Part shown: positions 52,030-61,700 of the stretch, in pieces
Numbering within the stretch: the first letter of the stretch is position 1
How the letters are laid out: every line of letters starts with the position of its first letter
NCBI GenBank assembly: GCA_016786845.1
Contig: JAEUVB010000004.1
Coordinates: 1-64,000 of the forward strand
Length of the DNA stretch: 64,000 nucleotides
Direction: 5' to 3'
Origin: Chitinophagaceae bacterium
Lineage (GTDB): Bacteria > Bacteroidota > Bacteroidia > Chitinophagales > Chitinophagaceae
Program-made: the position numbers and the translations under genes
Notes under the pieces: model-generated
Told to the model about the DNA's origin: nothing
Seen by the model: only the letters and a program-made list of their open reading frames with translations
Database searches by the model: none

Positions 52030-52797
52030 ATGCATCAAGTGCAAGCGGTAAAATATACATTGGGTGAGCGTCATCTTGTTGATGATACACTTACCATAGA
52101 AGAGATGCTTAGCATCAGCATCAATGGAGAACCCTATACCATGACGATGCGAACACCGGGTTATGAGGAAGAACTTACACGTGGTATATTATTGAGTGAA
52201 GATGTCTATGATGGAATTGAAAACCCGACATTTTTGGTTACCGAAAAAAATGATCATGGATATATCACCAAAGTCAATGTAGTCCTTAAGCCCGAGCAAT
52301 TAGGAAAGGGTATACTCAGTAAACGTAATTTGTTGTCAGTGACCAGTTGCGGGATGTGCGGTAAGTATGAAACGGATCTTGCATTGAATGGTGAGCGGCT
52401 TGAGACATCTGCCGATTTATCTTTTGAGCAGGTATCCTCTTTTTTTATCCAAATGAAGAAAGCTCAGGAAAATTTTCAGCATACCGGTGGTTCGCATGCA
52501 GCTGCAGCATTTTCAGCAGAAGGGAAACTATTGGTGTGCAGAGAAGATATCGGAAGGCACAATGCCGTAGATAAAGTGATCGGATTTTTAATGTTGCGTC
52601 AACTTCAGCAACAAGCTGTTTGTCTGATTGTCAGCGGGCGGGTTTCATACGAAATCGTGAGTAAATGTTATCGGGCACGTATTCCCTATTTGGCTGCCGT
52701 TTCAGCGCCGTCATCCATGGCGGTTGAATATTGTAAAGACAAAGGGATACAATTATATGCTTTTTGCCGGGAAGATCGGGCTACAAAATATTCATGA
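52030..52797 (+). CDS. fdhD: Sulfur carrier protein FdhD (formate dehydrogenase accessory)
   Basis: A 255-residue cytoplasmic protein that passes sulfur from a cysteine desulfurase to the molybdenum cofactor of formate dehydrogenase. The key redox/sulfur motif T-S-C-G-M-C-G has Cys107 and Cys110. The family segment F-Q-H-T-G-G-S-H-A-A-A-A-F and the cofactor-related E-D-I-G-R-H-N-A-V-D-K are complete. No formate dehydrogenase gene is in the window. The neighbouring fhs gene also uses formate, so the pair may reflect a formate node, or the target enzyme may be another Mo-cofactor protein. Confidence 0.95.
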   Translation: MHQVQAVKYTLGERHLVDDTLTIEEMLSISINGEPYTMTMRTPGYEEELTRGILLSEDVYDGIENPTFLVTEKNDHGYITKVNVVLKPEQLGKGILSKRNLLSVTSCGMCGKYETDLALNGERLETSADLSFEQVSSFFIQMKKAQENFQHTGGSHAAAAFSAEGKLLVCREDIGRHNAVDKVIGFLMLRQLQQQAVCLIVSGRVSYEIVSKCYRARIPYLAAVSAPSSMAVEYCKDKGIQLYAFCREDRATKYS

Positions 52798-52804
52798 ACA
52801 TAAA

Positions 52805-52836
52805 AAAACCGCAACGATGAATTTCGTTGCGGTTTT
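52805..52836. terminator. Bidirectional terminator between fdhD and the PKD gene
   Basis: AAAACCGCAACGA (52805-52817) pairs with TCGTTGCGGTTTT (52824-52836): 13 bp with A/T flanks. It serves the two convergent genes. Confidence 0.9.
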
Positions 52837-52860
52837 GTATAAGAACAGAACTATGCGTCT

Positions 52861-55542
52861 CTATTGTTTGATGAGCTGACGATGATATCGGTGCGCTTTT
52901 TGGTCACTCAACAATATCGTATACATTCCCGGAGCCAGACCGTTCAAATCCAAACGATAGGTTTGAGTTTGATTCTCACCCAATTGAATCAATCGGATGG
53001 TTTGTCCGGTAATATCCGTCAGACGTAAAGTATAGTTGCCGGCGCCGGGTAACAGAATATCCGTATAAGCATAACCCGGATTAGGATAAACGACCAATTC
53101 ATTCGCATCCATATTTACATTATTCACGCCGGAAGACCCAACGACAATGTTATGACAAATGGTATCGGTACATGTTTGTTGATTAGAATCGATACCATAA
53201 ACATATAAGCATACGTTGTAGTTTCCACTTGAATTATATGTATGGGTCGGGTTCATCAGGTTAGATCCGGTGCCATCTCCAAAGTTCCAGGTATAAGTCG
53301 TGCTGGTACAATTGACACAAGAAGTCGTGTTGGTGAAGTTGGCGGTTAAGCCGGAGATGCTTTGATTGAAACCGGCATTGACCAAACAATTACCACCACC
53401 TGAGCCGCCGGTTTGCACATAGAGGCTATCGCAATACGTACAACTTGAAATGGTTCCATTTGAAGAAACGGTAACGACTAAGCAAACATTGTAAAAGCCG
53501 CTGACTGCGTAAGTGTGGGATGGGCTGATGAGGGTAGATGTGCCACCATCGCCAAAAGTCCAGTAGGCTGCTGTAATGGTTCCGCCGGTAGAAGTATTGG
53601 TAAAGTTATAGTTACCGCCCCCTGTATATAAAGCTGTAAATCCGGCATTGCAACCGGTACTACCGGAGCCGACATAAATGGAATCACAGAAACTGCATTG
53701 GAAATTACCACCCGTAGTGCTGCCACCATAAATGGTCAGACAAACATAATACCATCCGCTGCTTGCATAGGTATGTGTTGGATTTGAAAGTGTGGAAGTA
53801 CCTCCGTCTCCAAAGGTCCAGGAATAACCACTGATAGGACCGGGAGCTGTAGAGGTATTGGAAAAACTAACGGTGTTTCCGCTGCTGCTATAAATAAAGT
53901 TTGCATTACATCCGCCACCGGTGTTTTGTATCGTCACTGAATCGCAATACGTACAGGTAAATGAAGTATTATTCGAGTCGATACCGGATATGGTCAGGCA
54001 CACAAGATATGAGCCTCCGGTTGCATAGGTATGAGTAGGACTAGTCAGCGAAGATGTGCCACCGTCGCCAAAGGTCCATGCATAAGAAGTGATAGTACCC
54101 GGAGCTGTGGAAGTATTTGTAAATGCTGCAAGACTGCCACTGACCGTAGTGAGGAAAGAAGCATTGCATCCGGTAGTACCACCACCACTTACGTAGATGG
54201 AATCACAATAGGTACATTGGAATCCGCCGACGATGGTACCGCCCCAGATGGTGAGGCAAACTTGATACCAGCCACTATTTGAATAAGTATGAGTCGGATT
54301 GGCTAGGGAAGAAGTTCCGCCATCTCCAAAGTTCCAACTATAACCGGTAATAGGACCGGGAGCAGTGGAAGTATTATTGAAGATAAAAGTTGTGCCCGTG
54401 CTAGTATATACATAGTTTGCATTACATGTTGAACCGGTATTGGAGATGGTCACACTATCGCACCAAACACAAGTATAGGAAAGCCCTGCAGAAATTCCGG
54501 TTATCGTCAGACAAACATTGTATGAACCTCCGTTCAAATAAGTATGCGTAGGGTTAGGAAGGCTTGATGTACCTCCATCACCGAAGTTCCAACTATATCC
54601 TGTAATAGTACCCGGTCCGGATGCTGTATTGGTAAAGGCTACGGTATTGCCACTTTGAGCACTGATGAATGATGCATTGCAGTTTGAAGTGCCACCGCCG
54701 GCATTACTCACATAAACCGAATCACACCAGGTACATTGAAAACCGGTACCGGCATTATTGTTATATACTGTCAGGCAAACCTGATACCAACCGTTATTGG
54801 CGTAAGTATGAGTAGGGTTTTGAGAAGAAGAAGTGCCACCATCACCAAAAGTCCAGCTCCAGCCATTAATGGTTCCGGAGGCTGTAGACAGGTCTGTAAA
54901 ATTCACTAAACCGGAAGTGCCATTGGAATGAGAAAAATTTGCATTGCAAGTGGTGCCACCCCCGGTCTGAATATTCACGCTATCACAATAAGTGCAGGTA
55001 TAGGACAGGCCATTCAAATCGATACCGTTAATGGTGAGACATGTATTATAGATTCCGTTCGCGGCATAAGTATGTGAAGGATTAGGGAGATTGGATGTGC
55101 CTCCATCACCAAAGGTCCAATTATATCCGGTAATTGTACCGGAGCCGGTAGACGTATTGGTGAAGCTGGCTACAGAACCACTAACGGTCGAATAGAAAGA
55201 GGCATTACAGTTACTACCGCCGTTGGGTCCGATATAAATAGAATCACAATAGGTACACTGGAATCCCCCAATGGTGCCGGGTATAGTTCCTGAGACAACC
55301 ATGCAGGCATAGTACATCCCATTGGCATAGGTATGGGTAGGGCTTGATGCGGTAGAAGTACCACCATCACCGAAATTCCAATAGTAATTGTTGATGACAT
55401 AGCCGGCCGGTACAATAGCTGTAAAGGTGGTATTGTTTCCGGTGGTAACAGATGAATAGGAAACATTGCTGCAAGTGGTTTGGGCTTGCATCAAGAATCC
55501 TGTAAGGACAAAAATTAAGCTTAGAAAAAAGTGTTTGTTCAT
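52861..55542 (-). CDS. Nine-PKD-repeat T9SS-secreted surface protein
   Basis: An 893-residue protein with a signal peptide (M-N-K-H-F-F-L-S-L-I ... L-M-Q-A-Q). Nine PKD domains (residues ~22-805) each carry W-x-F-G-D-G and P-x-H-T-Y. Between domains lies a Cys-rich linker, C-L-T-I ... C-T-Y-C-D-S, in the first eight units. The linkers alternate: units 1, 3, 5 and 7 end G-F-Q-C-x-x-C-D-S-I-Y-V, units 2, 4 and 6 end S-Y/F-T-C-x-x-C-D-S-V-x-I, and unit 8 is an S-S-C variant of the second kind. The C-terminus is a type A sorting domain (V-Y-P-N-P-G-Y ... G-M-Y-T-I-L-L). It should be an extended, disulfide-braced surface adhesin or sheath protein. No enzyme domain is visible. Confidence 0.9.
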   Translation of the reverse strand: MNKHFFLSLIFVLTGFLMQAQTTCSNVSYSSVTTGNNTTFTAIVPAGYVINNYYWNFGDGGTSTASSPTHTYANGMYYACMVVSGTIPGTIGGFQCTYCDSIYIGPNGGSNCNASFYSTVSGSVASFTNTSTGSGTITGYNWTFGDGGTSNLPNPSHTYAANGIYNTCLTINGIDLNGLSYTCTYCDSVNIQTGGGTTCNANFSHSNGTSGLVNFTDLSTASGTINGWSWTFGDGGTSSSQNPTHTYANNGWYQVCLTVYNNNAGTGFQCTWCDSVYVSNAGGGTSNCNASFISAQSGNTVAFTNTASGPGTITGYSWNFGDGGTSSLPNPTHTYLNGGSYNVCLTITGISAGLSYTCVWCDSVTISNTGSTCNANYVYTSTGTTFIFNNTSTAPGPITGYSWNFGDGGTSSLANPTHTYSNSGWYQVCLTIWGGTIVGGFQCTYCDSIYVSGGGTTGCNASFLTTVSGSLAAFTNTSTAPGTITSYAWTFGDGGTSSLTSPTHTYATGGSYLVCLTISGIDSNNTSFTCTYCDSVTIQNTGGGCNANFIYSSSGNTVSFSNTSTAPGPISGYSWTFGDGGTSTLSNPTHTYASSGWYYVCLTIYGGSTTGGNFQCSFCDSIYVGSGSTGCNAGFTALYTGGGNYNFTNTSTGGTITAAYWTFGDGGTSTLISPSHTYAVSGFYNVCLVVTVSSNGTISSCTYCDSLYVQTGGSGGGNCLVNAGFNQSISGLTANFTNTTSCVNCTSTTYTWNFGDGTGSNLMNPTHTYNSSGNYNVCLYVYGIDSNQQTCTDTICHNIVVGSSGVNNVNMDANELVVYPNPGYAYTDILLPGAGNYTLRLTDITGQTIRLIQLGENQTQTYRLDLNGLAPGMYTILLSDQKAHRYHRQLIKQ
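53128..55479. repeat. Internal coding repeats encoding the PKD array
   Basis: About 87 codons per unit, nine units. The DNA itself is strongly repeated (recurring CCATCACCAAA and TATGTGTTGGATT-like segments), so the stretch is a likely place for recombination or assembly error. Confidence 0.8.
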
Positions 55543-55644
55543 GATAAAAGAAATAGGGGGTTAACAATCTTGATTCGAGAGGAGGCTTCCGCAATCATAG
55601 ACGGAGGGGCATTTATGTTTGTTAGCGAAGTGCAAACAAAAAAT

Positions 55645-55674
55645 AAAAAAGCCATCGGTAAGGATGGCTTTTTT
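55645..55674 (-). terminator. Terminator of tsf
   Basis: AAAAAAGCCATC (55645-55656) pairs with GATGGCTTTTTT (55663-55674), 21 bp after the tsf stop on the minus strand; ends the ribosomal operon. Confidence 0.9.
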
Positions 55675-55694
55675 GTGAATTTTTATTTCTTCGA

Positions 55695-56546
55695 TTAACC
55701 GATGTTCAGGCGTTTGAATGCTGTAACGGTCAAATCATTTTCGATACTTTTCAGATATTCCGCAACCGTTTTGCTGCCATCTTTCACGAAAGGTTGTGCG
55801 AGCAAAGTATTTTCTTTAAAGTATGCATTAATTTTTCCGTCAGCGATTTTGGAAATCATATCTTCCGGTTTTCCGGCCATTTTAGGATCTGCTTTCATTT
55901 GCTCCATGATGATATCTTTTTCACGGGCAATGGTTTCAGCAGGTACGGCACTTGGATCAACCGCTACAGGATTCATGGCTGCAATTTGCATGGCGCAATC
56001 TTTTCCGGCAGCTTGGTTCGCATCAGTAGCGGCTTTATTCAATCCAACTAATACAGCTACGCGATAACCAGCATGGTTATAGGCAACAACTGATTCTGAT
56101 TCGATACGCTCAAATGAAGTGATGTCAATTTTCTCACCGATTTTCGCAACAGTTTCCATTAGTTTATCTCCAACGGTCAGGTTTTCGTAAGCACAAGCTT
56201 TCAAATCGTCGATAGACTGGCAGTTATTGTTGACAGCGGTATCCGTAAAACTGAGTGCGAGGTTAATGAAATCTTCATTTTTAGCTACGAAATCAGTTTC
56301 TGAAGTCAGGTTCATCACGATACCGAATTTCTTATCGGCAGAAGTTTTTGCAATCACAACACCTTCTTTGGCATCACGATCACTACGTTTAGCGGCTACT
56401 TTTTGACCTTTTTTACGAAGGAAATCAATGGCGGCTTCAAAATCTCCACCTGTTTCTTGCAATGCAGCGCGGCAGTCCATCATACCGGCACCTGTTTGCT
56501 GACGAAGTTTATTGACATCGGCAGCGCTTATAGTTACTGTACTCAT
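55695..56546 (-). CDS. tsf: Translation elongation factor Ts
   Basis: A 283-residue guanine-nucleotide exchange factor for EF-Tu. The start M-S-T-V-T-I-S-A-A-D-V-N-K-L-R at 56546 is chosen over an earlier in-frame ATG (56672) that runs through the rpsB-tsf hairpin. The UBA-like N-terminal domain has R-Q-Q-T-G-A-G-M-M-D-C-R-A-A-L. The dimerisation core contains N-L-T-S-E-T-D-F-V-A-K-N (the EF-Tu-contacting T-D-F-V-A) and, later, A-Q-P-F-V-K-D. Last gene of the rplM-rpsI-rpsB-tsf run. Confidence 0.97.
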   Translation of the reverse strand: MSTVTISAADVNKLRQQTGAGMMDCRAALQETGGDFEAAIDFLRKKGQKVAAKRSDRDAKEGVVIAKTSADKKFGIVMNLTSETDFVAKNEDFINLALSFTDTAVNNNCQSIDDLKACAYENLTVGDKLMETVAKIGEKIDITSFERIESESVVAYNHAGYRVAVLVGLNKAATDANQAAGKDCAMQIAAMNPVAVDPSAVPAETIAREKDIIMEQMKADPKMAGKPEDMISKIADGKINAYFKENTLLAQPFVKDGSKTVAEYLKSIENDLTVTAFKRLNIG

Positions 56547-56634
56547 GATAATTAAATTTTTAAAAATTGTGAGGTAACGAGTAGTATCGTTCCTATTACA
56601 AATGAATAAATGATTAAAGTGAAAAGAAAGTAAG

Positions 56635-56663
56635 CCGGAGGCCTTTAAGTCAGAGGCCTCCGG
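56635..56663 (-). other. Hairpin between rpsB and tsf
   Basis: CCGGAGGCCT (56635-56644) and AGGCCTCCGG (56654-56663) form a perfect 10-bp GC-rich stem with a 9-nt loop, 10 bp after the rpsB stop. It is followed on the minus strand by a T/C-rich run. It could be an attenuating terminator or an mRNA-stabilising element setting the S2:EF-Ts ratio. Confidence 0.65.
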
Positions 56664-56672
56664 AGCTTTCAA

Positions 56673-57527
56673 TTATTTTTTAGCTGCCGGGCTTGTCGTA
56701 CGACGGGTTCCGGTTGCTTTTTTACGAGGAGCTGCTTTTTTTGCACCTTCTTCAGAGTCATCTCCGCCTTCGGCCAGATTCAACATTTGTTCTTCTGTTC
56801 CTTCTTCTTCTGAATCTTCCATTTTATCTTTTTCAGTTTCTCTTTCCTGAAGACCTTCGATAATGGCAGCGGTGATGTAGTTGGTGATAATGGCGATAGA
56901 TTTAGTCGCATCATCATTTGCCGGGATGGCAAAATCTACTTTATTCGGATCGCTGTTGGTATCCACCATTCCTAAAGTGGTAATTCCAAGACGACGAGCT
57001 TCTGCTAAAGCAATGTGTTCGTGAGAGATATCGCAGATAAAGAGTGCTGCCGGGATACGTGCCATATTGGAAATTCCACCCAACACTTTTTCCATTTTAT
57101 CTTTATCACGCTTCAAAGTCAAACGCTCTTTTTTGTTGATGCTGATGCTGCTATCTTCAAGCATTTTCTCGATGCTCTGCATTTTTTTCACACTCTTACG
57201 AATGGTTCCGAAATTCGTCAGCATACCACCCAACCAACGGTCGGTTACGTAAGGCATATTTACGCGTTGTGCGCAATCTGTAACGATTTCTTTGGCTTGC
57301 TTTTTTGTAGCGACAAAAAGAATTTTTTTACCACTTTTAGCCAATTGCTTCATCACGGCAGCGGCTTCTTGTAACCCTTCAATGGTTTTATTAAGGTCAA
57401 TGATATGGATACCTTTTTTCTCGGCAAAGATGTAAGGTAACATCTTCGGGTTCCATTTTTTACGCAGGTGACCAAAGTGTACACCTGAATCGAGTAATTG
57501 TTGATGTAATGATGTATTTTCTGACAT
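56673..57527 (-). CDS. rpsB: 30S ribosomal protein S2
   Basis: A 284-residue protein of the small subunit. The core shows L-L-D-S-G-V-H-F-G-H, the W-N-P-K-M segment, F-V-A-T-K-K-Q-A, D-R-W-L-G-G-M-L-T-N-F and V-D-T-N-S-D-P. The last ~55 residues are an acidic then Lys/Arg-rich extension (E-D-S-E-E-E-G-T-E-E; A-A-P-R-K-K-A-T), longer than the E. coli form and of low complexity, as often seen in Bacteroidota. It lies 53 bp downstream of rpsI. Confidence 0.97.
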   Translation of the reverse strand: MSENTSLHQQLLDSGVHFGHLRKKWNPKMLPYIFAEKKGIHIIDLNKTIEGLQEAAAVMKQLAKSGKKILFVATKKQAKEIVTDCAQRVNMPYVTDRWLGGMLTNFGTIRKSVKKMQSIEKMLEDSSISINKKERLTLKRDKDKMEKVLGGISNMARIPAALFICDISHEHIALAEARRLGITTLGMVDTNSDPNKVDFAIPANDDATKSIAIITNYITAAIIEGLQERETEKDKMEDSEEEGTEEQMLNLAEGGDDSEEGAKKAAPRKKATGTRRTTSPAAKK

Positions 57528-57580
57528 GATATTGTATCGTTATAAGTTGTTGTAAAATGAATTGTTTTCGGACGAAGCGA

Positions 57581-57970
57581 TTAACGTTTAGAGAATTGAT
57601 AACTTCTACGGGCCTTCTTATGACCGAATTTCTTACGTTCTACAGAACGAGGGTCACGGGTCAGTAATCCTGCCGGCTTCAAAGTCACTCGGATTTCAGC
57701 ATCCAGATCACATAGGGCACGGGAGATACCCAGTTTGATAGCTTCTGCTTGTCCTTTTTGTCCGCCACCATCTACGGTAACATTCACATCATATTGATCC
57801 ATCGCATTGATGGTCTTTAAAGGGAGTTCAACCTGATTTTGAAGATACATCAGGGGGAAGTATACTTTATAATCACGGTCATTTACGGTGATTTTGCCAC
57901 TGCCTTTACTGATATAGATACGTGCAACGGCTTCTTTTCTACGACCAATGGCTTTTTTCTGTTTTTCCAT
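57581..57970 (-). CDS. rpsI: 30S ribosomal protein S9
   Basis: A 129-residue small-subunit protein. It has A-I-G-R-R-K-E-A-V-A-R-I near the start, N-V-T-V-D-G-G-G-Q-K-G-Q-A-E-A, and the terminal basic tail K-K-A-R-R-S-Y-Q-F-S-K-R, whose last Lys/Arg contacts P-site tRNA. Complete. It follows rplM by 25 bp in the standard S9/L13 pair. Confidence 0.98.
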   Translation of the reverse strand: MEKQKKAIGRRKEAVARIYISKGSGKITVNDRDYKVYFPLMYLQNQVELPLKTINAMDQYDVNVTVDGGGQKGQAEAIKLGISRALCDLDAEIRVTLKPAGLLTRDPRSVERKKFGHKKARRSYQFSKR

Positions 57971-57995
57971 TATTTATTAGAATTTATTTGGATGA

Positions 57996-58442
57996 TTAAT
58001 TTAATTTGAATTCAGTTGGCTTTTGTGCACCATGTGGATGCTTTTCACCGGCATAAACAAACATTTTTTTGAACATGGCACGACCCAAGCGATTTTTAGG
58101 AAGCATGCCTTTTACAGCACGTTCTACTATTTGTTCAGGACGACGGGCTAGGAGGTCCTTCGCTGTTTCTTCTTTTTTACCACCCGGATAGCCACTGAAA
58201 TTCAGATATACTTTCTGGTCTAATTTGTTTCCCGTGAAAACCACTTTATCTGCATTCAACACGATGACATAGTCGCCGGCATCAGCATGGGGGGTATAAG
58301 TGGGTTTATGTTTGCCACGCAAAATGGTAGCAATCCGGGTACACATACGACCAACAGTTTGGTTGGTTGCATCAATCACAAACCATTCGGCTTTGTGATT
58401 CTGTTTGTTTGCAAATTGAGTTTTGTAACTTAAATGTCTCAT
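57996..58442 (-). CDS. rplM: 50S ribosomal protein L13
   Basis: A 148-residue large-subunit protein that joins early in assembly. It shows W-F-V-I-D-A-T-N-Q-T-V-G-R, L-R-G-K-H-K-P-T-Y-T-P-H, G-D-Y-V-I-V-L-N-A, and M-L-P-K-N-R-L-G-R. First gene of the rplM-rpsI-rpsB-tsf operon. A TACTTTTG -7 box lies 40 bp upstream. Confidence 0.98.
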   Translation of the reverse strand: MRHLSYKTQFANKQNHKAEWFVIDATNQTVGRMCTRIATILRGKHKPTYTPHADAGDYVIVLNADKVVFTGNKLDQKVYLNFSGYPGGKKEETAKDLLARRPEQIVERAVKGMLPKNRLGRAMFKKMFVYAGEKHPHGAQKPTEFKLN

Positions 58443-58481
58443 TGTTGTGTTTCTGTTTAATATCTTATTTTAAAAGGAGCG

Positions 58482-58489
58482 CAAAAGTA
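58482..58489 (-). promoter_or_regulatory. Ribosomal-operon -7 box TACTTTTG
   Basis: A perfect TAnnTTTG on the minus strand, 40 bp before the rplM ATG. A TTGG about 20 nt further upstream may be the -33 box. Confidence 0.6.
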
Positions 58490-58616
58490 AGGCTTACATC
58501 TTGACAATCCCAAGATTTCTCAAACAAATATTTATTTAGTGCCCGTATCTCATTGAAAATCAGTACAAAAAAGGATAAATATAAATAATTTTAATAGGTT
58601 GTCGATGAATTTCTCT

Positions 58617-58624
58617 TAATTTTG
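58617..58624 (+). promoter_or_regulatory. susC-type gene -7 box TAATTTTG within a small palindrome
   Basis: A perfect TAnnTTTG embedded in TCTTAA/TTAAGA arms (58614-58619, 58625-58630). It gives a leader of ~95 nt before the ATG at 58727. The overlapping palindrome could be a regulator site. Confidence 0.5.
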
Positions 58625-58726
58625 TTAAGAAATGCGTAAAATAATGTTAAAAAAGCTTGTATGAAGAATTTTCAAATGTTAAGTTTACAGCAAATATTCA
58701 TTAATCTTTATTTAAAACAGAAAAGT

Positions 58727-61700
58727 ATGAAGAAAAGACTATTATTAACACTTACAGTTCTATTATTGGGATTGCAGGTCGTGCTGGCGCAAAGTGGTGC
58801 CCTTAAAGGTCGTATTACCGACGACAAAGGTGAACCCATTCCAGGTGCAACCATCCGGGTAAAGGGAACATCTAAGGGAACCGTAACTGATATGAACGGG
58901 AACTTCAAGATTAATGTTGATGACGGCGCTATGTTACAGATCAGTGCAATTGGTATGAAAACAACCGAGAAGCCGGCACAAGATGGAATGAACGTCAAAT
59001 TGGCTTCAGAAACACGAGGTATTGGTGAGGTTGTGGTTACCGCCATGGCTGTTCCTCGTGAGAAAAGAAGTTTAGGTTATTCCACTACACAAATTAAAGG
59101 CGACGACTTGACCCAAGGTCAGGACAGAAGCGCTTTGAGTGCATTGGCTGGAAAGGTAGCCGGTGTGAATATTACGAACACTTCAGGTTCTCCCGGAAGT
59201 GGTACCCGTGTTGTAATCCGTGGTGGTTCTTCCATCACAGGTGATAACCAAGCTTTAATTGTTGTAGATGGTGTACCATATAATAATGGTAATAGCCAAA
59301 ATGCAGGAGATAACCTGAATAACCAGCTCGATGCAGGTAATCGTGGTAACGATATCAACCCTGAAGACATTGAGTCTATGACAGTACTGAAAGGTGCGGT
59401 TGCGAGTGCGCTTTATGGTTCACGCGCTTCCAATGGTGCGATTATGATCACGACCAAAAAAGGTAAAGGTGGTAAAGGTGGTGCTGCTAAAAATGCAAGT
59501 TTCTCCAGCAATTATGGTTGGAGCAATATCCTGAAATATCCTGAATTCCAGAATGACTGGGGTCAAGGATATGGCGGTGAAACCCATACTGAAGAGAATT
59601 GGAGCTGGGGTCGCAAATTCGATGGTAAACTAGCCCCATGGGGTAATGTTGTGAATGGCGTTCAAAAAGTAAAGCCTTACGTAGCCCTGCCTGATAATGT
59701 AAAGGATTTCTTCCGCAGAGGTAAAACTTGGGATAACAATTTCAACATTGGAGGATCTAATGAAAAAAGTAACTATTTCGTTTCTTTCAGCAACCTGAGC
59801 AATCAGGGTATAGTTGAAAATTCTGACTACAGAAGAACCAGTGTACGTTTTAATGGCGGTACCATCTTCAATGATAAATTGTCTGCTCAAATCGGAGCAA
59901 ACTACACAAAAGTGAAAGCCAACTTATTTGCTCAAGGACAGGCTAATAACTCTTTCTACGATCAAATCTATCAAACGCCACGCGATATTCCAATGCGTGA
60001 ACTGCGTGATTTAAATGATCCATTTAATACTTTGGAAGGTTATTATGGTGCTTATACAATCAATCCTTATTATGTGGTTGAGAACTACAAGAACTTAAAC
60101 AATGTAGATCGTCTGACCGGTAATATTGATTTGAACTACAAACCGTTCAAATGGTTGGAAGTAATCAATCGTACTACGAATGACTATTATACAGACATCA
60201 CCACACAATACGCACCTAAGTTCAATGTGGTTCGTGAAGACTTTGGCGTGGATATCAATGAACCCGGTCAATACTCTGTGAGTAATTTATCATTCAATGA
60301 AATCAATAACGATTTGATGTTCCGCATCAAACAATCATTGGCTAAGGATTTCTCCATCAACGCATTATTGGGTCATAACGTTCGTCAGCGCAGCTCACGT
60401 TCTTCTTATGCCGAAACAAAAGGTACGGTTATCAATGATTTCCAAAATCTTGATAATACCGCTAGCGGACATAATGCTGCCAGTGCTCGTTTCCTCAGTC
60501 GTTGGGTAGGTCTTTATGCAGACGTTCAATTCAATTTCAGTGATTATTTATTCTTAAATTTGACAGGACGTAATGATTGGTCCAGCAATTTACCAATCAA
60601 CAAAAATTCTTATTTCTATCCTGGTGCATCATTGGCGTTTGTAATTTCTGATTTATTACAGAAAGAAGCCAATTTGAATGATAAATATTTGTCTTTTGCA
60701 AAACTCCGTATGGGTATTACTCGTGTAGGTGCCGATGGTTCATCAAACTATGCGCTGTATCCAACGTTTGCTAAAAACTATATTACCGATGGTTATAATA
60801 ATTCTGAATTGCTTTTCCCAATCAATGGTGTAGCAGCATATTCTCAAAACAATCGTTTGGAGAATCCTAATCTGAAACCTGAGATTACTGTTGAAAAAGA
60901 AATCGGTACGGAATTAGGCTTCTTCCAGGATCGCCTTCGTGTAGATCTTTCTTTGTATGATCGTACCTCTAAAGATATGATTATCCCGGTTGATCTTCCT
61001 GCCTCTTCAGGTTATACTTCAGGTCTTTTCAACGCCGGTAAAATTACGAATCGCGGTATTGAATTAGCTGTGAATGCCACTCCTGTTCGTATGAAAAACA
61101 ATGGTCTGAAGTGGGATTTATTCTTCACTTATACCAAAAATAAGAGTGAAGTAAAAGAACTTTTCGGAGACAATCAACAATTAAGTTTAGGTGGATTTAA
61201 CGGATTGAGTGTTGTTGCAGCCGTTGGACAACCTTACGGTGCAATCTATACCAGAGGACCTGAGCGCACTGCTTCCGGTCAAATCATTTGCGACGCAAAT
61301 GGTATGCCTATCTTAAGCAGTACACCTCAACTTTATGGATCTTATAATCCAGATTGGATGGCCAGTTGGGGTACGGACCTTTCTTTCAAAGGTTTCCGCG
61401 CACACGTATTGTTCTTCCACAAACAAGGAGGACAAATCTATTCTCGTTTGAAAAACATCATGGAGTTTGTTGGATCTTCTTCTACTACAGCGTATAACGA
61501 TCGTGAAGATTTCGTTGTTCCAAATTCTGTGGTTGAGGTTTCACCGGGCGTATATGCTACCAATGAAACGAAAGTGAATGCTGAGACATTCTGGACAGAA
61601 CAATCAAACAATGAAATGAATATTTTGCCGGCTACATTTACCAAATTACGTGAAGCTTCATTGTCTTACTCATTGCCTAAAAAATGGATGAAAAAATCAC

